DNA from: Pseudolabrys sp.
GTDB lineage: Bacteria; Pseudomonadota; Alphaproteobacteria; Rhizobiales; Xanthobacteraceae
DNA: 64,000 bases
Reading direction: 5' to 3'
NCBI GenBank assembly: GCA_030655215.1
Contig: JAURVZ010000084.1
Coordinates: 186,001-250,000, forward strand
The translations under genes and the position numbers were made by a program. Under the pieces are notes generated by a model that did not search any database, was not told the DNA's origin, and saw only the letters and a list, made by a program, of their open reading frames with translations. Of the stretch, positions 9,378 through 18,908 are shown one piece after another. Every line of letters begins with the position of its first letter. The first letter of the stretch is position 1.

Positions 9378-11594
9378 CTATTTGGTTTCCAGCGCGAAAA
9401 CCCCGTTCCAGTCACTCGGCGGCGCCTGCTTCTCGAAGCCGCCGATGCGCAGCGAGTAGATATCGAACAGCCGGCTGAGACCGAAGCCTTCGCCCGCCGC
9501 ACGGCAACGCACGATCGCCTCGCCCGCCGCCGCGAAGTCCTGACTTCTGTAGAGCTTGAGCATTTCGTTGAACAGCCCCTGCATGCGCAGGAAATTTTCA
9601 CTCTGTGCAACATCGGCGCCACCGAGCACTGTATAGATCGTCTCCGGCTCGGTCTTCCCCTTGACGGTGATGTAATCGACTTCGAGCAAGGCGAATTTAT
9701 TGCCGACCGCTTGCGCCGTCTTTGAGCCGATCAGGATCTGCACATCATAGGACTTCGTCTGTCCTTCCAGCCGCGACGCCAGATTGACGCAATCGCCCAG
9801 CACTGAATAATTAAATCGCAGGTCGGAGCCCATATTGCCGACGACGCAGCGGCCGCTGTTCAGGCCGACGCCGATCTTGAGCGGAATGAAGCGCTGGCCA
9901 GCCTCGGCCGCTTCCTTCTCGCGCTTGATGTTGATCGTCTCCACCCGCACCAGCATTTCCAGCGCCGCGCTGCAGGCGTTGATCTCGTGCTCGGCGTCAT
10001 GCAGCGGTGCGTTCCAGAATGCCATGATGGCGTCGCCGATATATTTGTCGATCGTGCCGTTCTTCTCGACAATGGCGTTGGTCATCGGCGTGAGAAAATT
10101 ATTCATCAAGGTTGTCAGACCTTGCGGATCGTCCTTGTAGATTTCCGAAATGGTGGTGAAGCCGCGCACATCGCTGAACAGGATGGTCATATTGCGGTCT
10201 TCACCGCCGAGCGTCAGCGTCTCATGGCTGTGCGCCAGCTTGTCGACCAGGGATGGCGATAGATACTGCCCGAAGGCGGAGCGGATGCGGCGGCGCTGCA
10301 ATTGCTCGCGGAAATAATTGATGAAGATCAGCGTGAGGTAAATCAGGAACGTCGCCAGCAGCGGGAACGTGGCGTCGATCAAAATGCGCTGCTGTGTGAA
10401 GAAATACCAGGAGCCGGCAGCAAGCCCGGCGGTGACCAGCGCGCCGAGCGCCAGCATCATCGAGGCGCCGAGGACCGGCCCGATGGCAATGATGATCAGC
10501 CCGAACAACACCGCGGCAGCAAGCTCGGCACCGATCGCATAATTCGGATAGACCAGCATTGACTTCGACAGCACGTTCTCAAGCACCTGCGCATGCACTT
10601 CGACGCCGGACATCGCCGGATTGATCGGCGTTGCCTTGATGTCGCGCAGGCCGACCGCCGAGGTGCCGAGCAGCACCAGCCGGCGGCCGACGCGATCCGC
10701 CGTCACCTTGTCCTCGAGTACATCCTTGGCCGAGACGTAACGGCTGTCGTCGGACGGCGCGAAATAGACCCAAAGCTGGCCGTTGCGGTCGGTCGGCAGT
10801 TCGAGGCCGGGAATGGCGACGCTGACCAGCCCAGCAGCATCCGTCTTGACGCGAATGCCGCCCGCGCCGGTGGCAACGCGCAGCATTTCGAGGCTCAGCG
10901 CCGGCATCAATGTGCCTTGCGCATTCATCACCATCGGCACGCGGCGCACGATGCCGTCCGGCTCCGGCTGGATCGTCAGCATGCCGCGGCCGGCCGCCGC
11001 TTGTTCGAGCGGCGGCACGTTATGGATGATGCCGGGAAAGCCGATGAGGAAATTGCGTGGATCAGGCCCGAGCATGGCAAAGCCGGTCGTCGGCGGCCGC
11101 GGCCCGGCCAAAGGCACCGGCAGATGATGGCCGGATTCGCCGAGCACAACGCGCGCGCGTTTCATCGCGTCGCCGAGCACATCATCATTGCTCGGCAGCT
11201 TCATCAGCGATGCGCGGGTGTCGGCATCGAGATTGCGGAAGCTCTCCGCGGCAATGGCGGGCGACATGCGGTCGGGTTCGGCGAAGATGACGTCGAAGCC
11301 GATGACCGCGCTGCCGAGCCTGGTCAGCTTGGCGACCAGATCGGACAGCAAGGTGCGCGGCCACGGCCATTGGCCATAGGCCTTCAGGCTCGCCTCATCG
11401 ATGTCGACAATGACCGCCGGTTTCAACGTCGCCTGGCGCGGCTGGATGGATTGATAGAAGTCGAAGGTGCGCACGCGCATTGACTCAAGCGGCGCCGGAT
11501 TGCCGATCCGCAACGCAACCAGCGCCGCCAGCAAGAAAAGACAAACCAGCCGCCCAATACCGAAGCCTTGCGCGAAGCGGGTAAGCCTCTTCAT
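9378..11594 (-). CDS. CHASE2 domain-containing class III adenylate/guanylate cyclase
   Basis: N-terminal TM + CHASE2 ('VIVDIDEASLKAYGQWPWPRTLLSDLVAKL', 'GFDVIFAEPD'), three TMs, catalytic domain 'MTILFSDVRGFTTISE', 'GTIDKYIGDAIMAFWNAP', 'GVGLNSGRCVVGNMGSDLRFNYSVLGDCVNLASRLE'. Confidence 0.93.
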   Translation of the reverse strand: MKRLTRFAQGFGIGRLVCLFLLAALVALRIGNPAPLESMRVRTFDFYQSIQPRQATLKPAVIVDIDEASLKAYGQWPWPRTLLSDLVAKLTRLGSAVIGFDVIFAEPDRMSPAIAAESFRNLDADTRASLMKLPSNDDVLGDAMKRARVVLGESGHHLPVPLAGPRPPTTGFAMLGPDPRNFLIGFPGIIHNVPPLEQAAAGRGMLTIQPEPDGIVRRVPMVMNAQGTLMPALSLEMLRVATGAGGIRVKTDAAGLVSVAIPGLELPTDRNGQLWVYFAPSDDSRYVSAKDVLEDKVTADRVGRRLVLLGTSAVGLRDIKATPINPAMSGVEVHAQVLENVLSKSMLVYPNYAIGAELAAAVLFGLIIIAIGPVLGASMMLALGALVTAGLAAGSWYFFTQQRILIDATFPLLATFLIYLTLIFINYFREQLQRRRIRSAFGQYLSPSLVDKLAHSHETLTLGGEDRNMTILFSDVRGFTTISEIYKDDPQGLTTLMNNFLTPMTNAIVEKNGTIDKYIGDAIMAFWNAPLHDAEHEINACSAALEMLVRVETINIKREKEAAEAGQRFIPLKIGVGLNSGRCVVGNMGSDLRFNYSVLGDCVNLASRLEGQTKSYDVQILIGSKTAQAVGNKFALLEVDYITVKGKTEPETIYTVLGGADVAQSENFLRMQGLFNEMLKLYRSQDFAAAGEAIVRCRAAGEGFGLSRLFDIYSLRIGGFEKQAPPSDWNGVFALETK

Positions 11595-11607
11595 GACGGC
11601 CGCCGGA

Positions 11608-12966
11608 TCATCGTTCCCTGAACGCCCGCATGAACTGGTCTTGCAGCGGCTTCATCAGATAGGAGATCATCGTGCGATCGCCGGTTTGCACGAAAGCCTC
11701 GACCGGCATGCCCGGCAGCAGCCGCACATCGCCAAGCAGCGTAATCGTCTCCGGCGGCAGCGCGATGCGGATCGTATAATAGGTTTGCCCGGAGCGCTGG
11801 TCGACCGACGTGTCGGCCGATACGCGCGACACCTTGCCGTCAATCTCCGGCGTGGTGCGGCTGTTGAACGCGGAGAAGCGCAACACCGCCACCTGCCCGA
11901 TCTGCAATTGATCGATATCCTGCGGCTGCACCTTGGCTTCCACTTGCAGCTTGTCGGCGTCCGGCACGATCAACATGATCGGATCGCCGGCATTGATGAC
12001 GCCGCCGATCGTGTGCACCGTTGACTGGAAAATGGCGCCGGTCTGCGGCGCGCGGATGTCGGTGCGGCGAAGCTGGTCTTCGGCCGTTACCTTGCGTTCG
12101 ACAAACTCGCCGAGCTTGCCGTCGACATCGCGCATTTCCTTGGCGACTTCACTGCTCAGGTTCTGGTCGATCTGGATGATCTGCAGATTGATCTCGGCGA
12201 TGCGGCCCTTCGACTGCGCCGCCGACGCGATCAACTGCGCGCGCTCACCACCGAGCCGGGCCGCTTCGCGCTCAAGCTGGGTCAGCCGCGTCAGTTGCAC
12301 AAGATTGCGGGCATAGAGATCGCGCACGCCTGACAGCTCGCGCTCGATCAGGGTCATTTCTTGCGTCTTCGCGGCCTGCTGCGCTTCGATGCCGCCGATC
12401 TCTTCGTTGAGCTGGGCCATGCGCTGCTGCAACTGCGCCTTCTGGCCGGAGCGCTCGGTGCGGCGCAGTTCAAACAGCCGCCGTTCGCTACGCACGGCGG
12501 ACACCGCATCGGCATCGGTGCGCTCCAGCAACGTTGCCGGAAATTCAATCGTCTCGGCGCCATCGCGCTCGGCCTCGAGCCGCGCCTTGCGCGCGGTCAG
12601 TTCGTTGGTGCCCTTGGTGATGATCGACAGATTGGCGCGCATCACGGTCTCATCGAGACGCACCAGAATGTCGCCGGCCTTGACCTTGTCGCCGTCGCGC
12701 ACACGCAATTCGCCGACAATGCCGCCGGTCGGGTGCTGCACCTTCTGCACGTTCTGGTCGACGACGATCGAGCCTTGCGCAATCAGCGCGCCGGAAATCT
12801 GCACCGTGGCGGCCCAGCCGCCGACACCGCCGCCGAGCAGCAGCACGATCAGCACGCCGGCAAACAGATGGCGGCGGATCGAGGCGCGCGCATCAGGCTG
12901 CGGCGTCTCGGGCGGCATCGGCACCAGCTGCGCGCCGGCGGGGCGTGGTGGAACGCGGCTTTTCAT
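11608..12966 (-). CDS. HlyD family type I secretion periplasmic adaptor subunit
   Basis: 'GALIAQGSIVVDQNVQKVQHPTGGIVGELRVRDGDKVKAGDILVRLDET', coiled-coil, 'DIRAPQTGAIFQ...GPI/DPIMLIVPD'. Confidence 0.93.
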   Translation of the reverse strand: MKSRVPPRPAGAQLVPMPPETPQPDARASIRRHLFAGVLIVLLLGGGVGGWAATVQISGALIAQGSIVVDQNVQKVQHPTGGIVGELRVRDGDKVKAGDILVRLDETVMRANLSIITKGTNELTARKARLEAERDGAETIEFPATLLERTDADAVSAVRSERRLFELRRTERSGQKAQLQQRMAQLNEEIGGIEAQQAAKTQEMTLIERELSGVRDLYARNLVQLTRLTQLEREAARLGGERAQLIASAAQSKGRIAEINLQIIQIDQNLSSEVAKEMRDVDGKLGEFVERKVTAEDQLRRTDIRAPQTGAIFQSTVHTIGGVINAGDPIMLIVPDADKLQVEAKVQPQDIDQLQIGQVAVLRFSAFNSRTTPEIDGKVSRVSADTSVDQRSGQTYYTIRIALPPETITLLGDVRLLPGMPVEAFVQTGDRTMISYLMKPLQDQFMRAFRER

Positions 12967-14714
12967 GGCGTGCTCTCGCTCTCGGGAACGATCTTGAGCG
13001 GCGGCGGCGCGGTCGGTGGCCGCAGCACCTTGGCGAGAACCTCATCCTTCGGCCCGAAGGCCTGCACCCGCCCTTCTTTCAGCAGCAGGATCTGGTCGAC
13101 GCCGGCAATCGCGCTCGGCCGGTGCGCCACAACAATGACGATGCCCTTGCGCTCGCGCACGCCCATGATGGCCCGGGTCAGCGCCGCATCGCCTTCGGCA
13201 TCGAGATGCGAATTCGGCTCGTCAAGGATCACCAGGAACGGGTCGCGATAGACGGCGCGCGCCAGCGCCACCCGCTGCGCTTGGCCGGTCGAGAGCGCGC
13301 TGCCATGGTCGCCGACCGGCGTGTCATAGCCCTGCGGCAGGCTGACAATCAGTTCATGAACGCTGACCGCCTTGGCGGCGGCAATCACCGCGTCGAAATC
13401 GGGTTCCAGCTCGAAGCGCGCGATATTCTGCGCCACGGTGCCCGCCATCAGTTCCACATCCTGCGGCAGATAACCGATATGGCGGCCGAGCACGTCCGGC
13501 GACCACTGGTCGAGGGCGGCGCCGTCAAGCCGCACCTTGCCGCGCATCGGCTGCCAGACGCCGACCAGAAGCCGCGACAGGGTCGACTTGCCGGAGCCGC
13601 TCGGTCCGATAATGCCGAGGCCCTGGCCGGCTTCCAGCTTGAAGCCGACATCATGCAGCGTGATTTTCTGCACGCCCGGCGGCCCGGCGCTGACCTGCTC
13701 GACCAAAAGCCGCTGCGACGGCGGGTGCAGCGCCATCGGCGGCGGCAAGGCCGGCATGGCCGCGAGAAGCTTATTCAGTCGCGCCCAACTTTGTCTCGCC
13801 GCGACGAAACCTTTCCAGTGCGCGATGGCGAGATCAACTGGAGCAAGTGCACGGGCGCTCAGGATCGAACCCGCGATGATGACGCCGGCGCTGGCTTCCT
13901 GGAGGATCACCAGATAGGCGCCGACGGCGAGCACGCCGGACTGCAGCATCATGCGCAAGATTTTGGAAATGGCGCTGAGGCCGCCGCCGACATCGGCCGT
14001 GCGCTGCTGGCTGCTCATATAGGCGCGGTTGGCCTGCCCCCAGCGGTCCGCCATGCGGCTGAACATACCCATTGCGGTCAATGCCTCTGCATTGCGCCGC
14101 GCCGCCTCCGCCAGCCCGTTGCGCGCAACGGCCGCTTCCTGCGCTTCCTTGGACGGCGCTTTAGTCAGCGTCTCGGTGAGCATGGTCAGCGCGATCAGGA
14201 TGAGCGCGCCAACGAGAGCTGTAAGGCCGATCAGCGGATGAAACACGTAGCAGACCGCCAGATAGAGCGGGATCCATGGCAGGTCGAACAGCGCCACCGG
14301 GCCGAGGCTCGAAAGGTATGACCGTATGGCATCGAGATCGCGCAAAGGCTGGTTGCCGTCACCGCGGTTGCCGGCGCGCAGAGGCAGCCGCACCATCGTG
14401 TCATAGACCCGGCCGCTCAGCGCCTCATCCAGCGAACCGCCGATACGGCCGAGGATGCGGCCGCGGATGGCCTCGAGCAGGCCGAGCGCGGCGAACAGGA
14501 AAGCGACCAGAACCGTCAGGCCGATTAAGGTCGGCGTCGAGCGGCTCGGCAGCACCCGGTCATATACCTCCAGCATGAAGATGGCGCCGGACAGCATCAG
14601 GATGTTGGTCATACCGCTGATCAGCGCGGTGCCGACAAAGGCGCCACGGCACGCGGCAAGCGCGGCCGAGAGTTCGGAACGGGGTTGCTGGCGGCTGTGA
14701 ATCGGGCGCGACAT
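12963..14714 (-). CDS. Type I secretion system permease/ATPase (PrtD-like)
   Basis: 'FMLEVYDRVLPSRSTPTLIGLT', Walker A 'GPSGSGKSTLSR', 'ALSTGQAQRVALARA', 'VILDEPNSHLD'. Confidence 0.93.
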   Translation of the reverse strand: MSRPIHSRQQPRSELSAALAACRGAFVGTALISGMTNILMLSGAIFMLEVYDRVLPSRSTPTLIGLTVLVAFLFAALGLLEAIRGRILGRIGGSLDEALSGRVYDTMVRLPLRAGNRGDGNQPLRDLDAIRSYLSSLGPVALFDLPWIPLYLAVCYVFHPLIGLTALVGALILIALTMLTETLTKAPSKEAQEAAVARNGLAEAARRNAEALTAMGMFSRMADRWGQANRAYMSSQQRTADVGGGLSAISKILRMMLQSGVLAVGAYLVILQEASAGVIIAGSILSARALAPVDLAIAHWKGFVAARQSWARLNKLLAAMPALPPPMALHPPSQRLLVEQVSAGPPGVQKITLHDVGFKLEAGQGLGIIGPSGSGKSTLSRLLVGVWQPMRGKVRLDGAALDQWSPDVLGRHIGYLPQDVELMAGTVAQNIARFELEPDFDAVIAAAKAVSVHELIVSLPQGYDTPVGDHGSALSTGQAQRVALARAVYRDPFLVILDEPNSHLDAEGDAALTRAIMGVRERKGIVIVVAHRPSAIAGVDQILLLKEGRVQAFGPKDEVLAKVLRPPTAPPPLKIVPESESTP

Positions 14715-14728
14715 GCGCGCAGCCTATA

Positions 14729-17632
14729 CTATCCGAGCAAATTCGGCATCAGCACGATGAAATCGTTGACGTGCAGATCGTTAACGCTGGTGTCCGCGAG
14801 CGTTACCGAGTTGAAGCCGTCGGTACCGAGGGCGAACGTCACGTCTCCGCCTGCCTCGGTCCACGTCGCTTTCCAGTCGTCGAATGTGTTCGCCGTCGGA
14901 TGCAGCAGGAATGCCTCCTCCTCCGCGGACATCGTGACGAATCCAGGAACGATGTATGACAGCACGATCTTGTCTACGCCTGGCGTGAAATCGGTCACCG
15001 TGTCGTGACCCGATCCTGGCGAAAAGACGAATGCGTCAGCGCCGCCGTTTCCGGTCAGCATTTCGCTGCCGCTCCCACCGACGATGATATCGCTCTTGGC
15101 GCCACCGCTCAACGTCGTGCCGGCCACAACGTCAAGCCAGACCTTTGCTGACGAGGTAGCATGGCCAGCCAGGCTACTGCTCGGCAGCTCGTTACTTATT
15201 GAATAGTCGAATGTGTCGTCAAACGAGGCGGTGTGCTCCGGCTGTAGCTGGTACAACACTAGGCCACTCTCGCTATCGAAACTCACGCCAGCGCCGACCT
15301 CAGATGGCCAGAAGCCGTGATCCACTTCCTGATAGGCCGTCGTGAAAAAAAGGCCATCCGGGCTGTCATTGACGGCCAGGAAGTCGAACGGGATTGAAAT
15401 AAAGCGGTGTTGTCCTAGGCTGTAGACGTTATCTGCAGAGATAACAAGGTGATCCTCCACGGCTTCTGCCGGGCGCGGCGCGTCGTTTACCGGCGTCACA
15501 TGCACCGTCACCGTCTCGGTATTGCTGTTCGCAACACCATCCGACACCGTGATCTGAATGGTGCGATCCGCGCTGCCGGGATCATTTCCAGTGTTGCTGA
15601 ATTGGATCTGCTGCAGCGCCGCGGCGTACTCGCTCAAAGTTGCCACACCGGCCAGAGTCAACACACCTGTCACCGGATCATATGCCGACGCGATGATCCC
15701 CGCTGGCAGCGTGCCGATCGCCGTAAGGAGATCGCCCGGCCGGAAGTTAGCGATCTTTATCGTCGCCGACTGCAGTTGAGTGCCGTCGCCGTCAGTGATT
15801 TTAGTCGCTGGCGAAGATATTGCGACGCCCGGGCCACCTTCCACGTAGTTCAGCGCGGCAGCTGCATATTCGATTTTGACGTTGTCGATGTAGAACCAGT
15901 CATCGTTATCGACACTGTCGTCAACGCTGAACCGGATTGTCGTCGATGACGAGATGTAGCCTGAAATATCGAAGCTGAATTGCTGATACTCGCTGTCGGT
16001 AGAGGTGCCGTAGCCGGTCGCGCCGATCTTGCCTATGATCGTGAAATTGATGCCGTCCGACGAGGCCCAGACATAAACGACATCGTCGGGATCGCCGTAC
16101 TGGATCTCGCGCCGGTAGTCGAACTTCAGTGTCGCCGTGCTCGCGCCACTCAGATCGGCCGTGCGCTGGATTGTATCGGCGACATCGGATTCGTAATCAT
16201 CATCGCTGAGGAACAGGCGGAAATTGCCAGCATCGCCGGCTGGATCGCTCTTAACCTGGATTTCGCCGGTGGTGGCTGGATTGCTGGTGTAACCGTGCTC
16301 GTACTCGACCCAACTGCCGGTCCAGTTCGCCGTGCCGGAATTCGAACCGTATGACTGGGAGCCGAATTGGTCGGCCACCGTATTGTTGTGGCTGATGACA
16401 AGCACCGGTGCAACATTCATAGGCGGCACGTTGACCGGAACGGGCGACGGTATCACCACCGTCTCGGTGTATGTGGTCTGGCCGCCGGTCGGGGTTGGCG
16501 TCGTGATGGTCACCACCGCCGTCGTATAATTTGGCGGCGCCGCATCATTGTTCGGCGTGTCGGACGGACTGCCCGTCTTGTTCTGCTCCGGAAACAACTG
16601 AATCGTTGTCAGCGGCTTGTCGGTCGACTGCGGGTTCGGCGTCGGATTGTTGTTCGGGTCGGCCTGCTGGTTCTGCTGAAGTATCTGGTCGCCGATCGCC
16701 TTGATGCTGAGGATCTGCTGCAACGCCGCGAGTTCGACGGCCAACTGCCCCGGCGTCTTCTGGATTTCCTCGGCGATGACCTGCAGCGGCCCGGCTGGAC
16801 GCACGACGATCATCGGGCCGTCTTGTACGACGTTGGCAATGATGACGCCGCGGCTGTCGAGAATGACAGCGCCGGTGGCGCTCTGCGAGACGTAGAAGTT
16901 GACCGTGCCGTCGTTGGCGGTGGTCACGCCGCCGACGGTGCCGCGGATGCCCATCGTGGCCACTGGTGTCGAGATGGCCATGTTGCCGGTATGGGCGATT
17001 TCGCCTGAAATGAACGTCAGCGAGCCCTGCACCAGGTCGAGAAGCTGCGAATTCTGCGAGCCTTGCGGGTTATAGACGAATTCGTTGACCACCATGCGGG
17101 TGTTGGCGGTCAGGTTGAGCGTGCTGCCATCGTTGAAGGTGACGCCGAGCGTGCCCGCCACGGTCTGCATCACGTCGCCCTTGAGGATCGGGTCACCGGC
17201 CTGGGCCGGCATCGCGACGCCATTGCGGACGATGGTCGCGTCGCTCGAGGCCTGCGCGACACGGCCGACAGCCTGCGCCGCAGCGGCCGGGGCACCGGCC
17301 TGGGCGTATTGGCCGGGCGCGACCGGACCGGCCAGCGCTTCGACCACGTTGGCCGACAGCATGGCGCCTTCCGGCGACAGCAAGGGCGCCCGGACGTCGC
17401 CGGCGAAATAGTCGTGAACCAAATAGGCGTCGCCGCCCTCGCCCCGCAAAATCAGGTCGGCGCCGGCACGGCTGAACTGGGCGTTGAAGAGCAAATGCGC
17501 GTCGGGAATCGTGACGCTCGGGCCGCCCTCGCCGGGCTCAATGGCGACCGACGTCGGGCCCACCTTCGCCGAAGCTTGCGCTTCGCCGAGAGCGAAACTC
17601 TCGCCCGCCCAATCATCCACGCTGCGTAACAT
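14729..17632 (-). CDS. Large T1SS-type surface/secreted protein: FecR domain + cadherin-like domain + RTX C-terminus
   Basis: FecR region 'ATIVRNGVAMPAQAGDPILKGDVMQTVAGTLGVTFNDGSTLNLTANTRMVVNEFVYNP', cadherin-like 'VHVTPVNDAP', RTX-like 'SDIIVGGSGSEMLTGNGGADAFVFSPGSGHDTVTDFTPGVDKIVL'; directly upstream of exporter genes. Confidence 0.85.
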   Translation of the reverse strand: MLRSVDDWAGESFALGEAQASAKVGPTSVAIEPGEGGPSVTIPDAHLLFNAQFSRAGADLILRGEGGDAYLVHDYFAGDVRAPLLSPEGAMLSANVVEALAGPVAPGQYAQAGAPAAAAQAVGRVAQASSDATIVRNGVAMPAQAGDPILKGDVMQTVAGTLGVTFNDGSTLNLTANTRMVVNEFVYNPQGSQNSQLLDLVQGSLTFISGEIAHTGNMAISTPVATMGIRGTVGGVTTANDGTVNFYVSQSATGAVILDSRGVIIANVVQDGPMIVVRPAGPLQVIAEEIQKTPGQLAVELAALQQILSIKAIGDQILQQNQQADPNNNPTPNPQSTDKPLTTIQLFPEQNKTGSPSDTPNNDAAPPNYTTAVVTITTPTPTGGQTTYTETVVIPSPVPVNVPPMNVAPVLVISHNNTVADQFGSQSYGSNSGTANWTGSWVEYEHGYTSNPATTGEIQVKSDPAGDAGNFRLFLSDDDYESDVADTIQRTADLSGASTATLKFDYRREIQYGDPDDVVYVWASSDGINFTIIGKIGATGYGTSTDSEYQQFSFDISGYISSSTTIRFSVDDSVDNDDWFYIDNVKIEYAAAALNYVEGGPGVAISSPATKITDGDGTQLQSATIKIANFRPGDLLTAIGTLPAGIIASAYDPVTGVLTLAGVATLSEYAAALQQIQFSNTGNDPGSADRTIQITVSDGVANSNTETVTVHVTPVNDAPRPAEAVEDHLVISADNVYSLGQHRFISIPFDFLAVNDSPDGLFFTTAYQEVDHGFWPSEVGAGVSFDSESGLVLYQLQPEHTASFDDTFDYSISNELPSSSLAGHATSSAKVWLDVVAGTTLSGGAKSDIIVGGSGSEMLTGNGGADAFVFSPGSGHDTVTDFTPGVDKIVLSYIVPGFVTMSAEEEAFLLHPTANTFDDWKATWTEAGGDVTFALGTDGFNSVTLADTSVNDLHVNDFIVLMPNLLG

Positions 17633-17961
17633 AAGCGCGCGCCCCTGAGGCCTTTGGCCCAGTTTTCTTAAGCTTTAGCGAGAAAAGCCCCCCGACGAGG
17701 CTAATTAACAAACTCTTATAGGTATCAGAGGGGTAGTCAATGCAGAACGCCGCAACCCCACCCCTGGAAACCTCTGCAATGTTAACGCGGGCGGGAACCA
17801 TGGTAGTTTTGCAACTATTCACTTGAAGTTCCTGCATAATCGGCCAGCAATTGCTGTTTCCTGCGTCATCCTCCTGTCTGGGTCGCGCGGTGGCGCCCGC
17901 AGGTTCAAACCCGACATCGGGCCAGATGGCGCAGATCTCTTAGGCCCGACCGACATCCGCC

Positions 17962-17981
17962 GCTGTGACCGGCATCACAGC
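17962..17981. promoter_or_regulatory. Candidate CRP/FNR-family binding site
   Basis: GCTGTGACCGGCATCACAGC: perfect 7-bp half sites with 6-bp spacer; contains the CRP core TGTGA-N6-TCACA; in the divergent intergenic region between 17632 and 18090. Confidence 0.55.
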
Positions 17982-18089
17982 CGGAAATCCCCGCAAAACG
18001 CACACTGCCGCCGGCTGCAATTCGTATTTGTCACGCAGCCCGAATGGCTTATGAAGCCGTTCCTTTCTGGCGCCAGGCGGTGACGATCG

Positions 18090-18908
18090 ATGCGAATTCG
18101 TTTTTGGGGAGTACGGGGAAGCATTGCCTGCCCGGGCGCGGAAACGATCCGCTATGGCGGCAACACGCCGTGCATTGAAGTGCGCTGCGGCGACCATGTG
18201 CTGATCTTCGACGCCGGCACCGGCCTGCGCCCTTTCGGCAATACGCTGATCAAGAACGTCAAGATTCGTACCGTCGATATCTTCCTGACGCATTGCCATC
18301 TCGATCACGTCACCGGCCTGCCCTTCTTCGCGCCGTTTTTCGCCGAGGGCTACAAGGTGCGGATCTGGGCCGGCAATTTGATGCCGGAAAGCAGTATCGA
18401 GCAGGTCATCCGCAAGCTGATGAGTTCGCCGCTCTTCCCGGTCGAGGTCGAGATTTTCCGCGCCGCCATCGAATTCCACAACTTCGTCTCCGGCGATGTT
18501 CTGAAACCTTTCGATGGCGTCACCGTGCATACCGCGCCGCTCGATCACCCGGACGGCTGCAGCGGCTACCGCGTTGAATATGGCGGCAAGGTTTTTGCTT
18601 TGCTCAGCGACACATCGGGATTTCCCGGCAAGCGCGACAAGGAGTTGGTCTCACTGGCGCGCGACGCTGACCTCGTTGTCTATGACGCGACCTTCACCGA
18701 ACAGGAAATTGCCACGCGCGAGGGTTGGGGACACTCAACGTGGGAGCGCGGCATCCGCATGGCCAATCAGGCCGGCGCCAAGCAGCTTTGCCTGTTTCAC
18801 CACGACCCATCGCACGATGACGATTTCATGGACGCGCTCGCAGCCGATGCCGCTGATTCACGGCCCGGCACAATCACGGCGCGCGAAGGCCAGATTATCG
18901 ATCTCTGA
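18090..18908 (+). CDS. MBL fold metallo-hydrolase
   Basis: 'MRIRFWGVRGSIACPGAETIRYGGNTPCIEVR', metal motif 'THCHLDHVTG' (HxHxDH), 'LDHPDGCSGYRVEYGGK'. Confidence 0.9.
   Translation: MRIRFWGVRGSIACPGAETIRYGGNTPCIEVRCGDHVLIFDAGTGLRPFGNTLIKNVKIRTVDIFLTHCHLDHVTGLPFFAPFFAEGYKVRIWAGNLMPESSIEQVIRKLMSSPLFPVEVEIFRAAIEFHNFVSGDVLKPFDGVTVHTAPLDHPDGCSGYRVEYGGKVFALLSDTSGFPGKRDKELVSLARDADLVVYDATFTEQEIATREGWGHSTWERGIRMANQAGAKQLCLFHHDPSHDDDFMDALAADAADSRPGTITAREGQIIDL

Noticed and set aside
12945-14321. 458-aa plus-strand ORF
   Set aside because: Antisense shadow ORF over the T1SS ABC exporter; Arg/His/Gly-rich composition typical of GC-rich shadow frames.
17632-17740. Possible promoter TTGACT...TATAAG and weak AGCC/GGCT hairpin with T-run upstream of the FecR/RTX gene (minus strand)
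   Set aside because: Spacing of about 14 bp is too short for a confident sigma-70 promoter and the stem is only about 4 bp.
17823-18083. 86-aa ORF between the T1SS substrate and MBL genes
   Set aside because: No motif; overlaps the regulatory gap with the CRP-like site; more likely non-coding.
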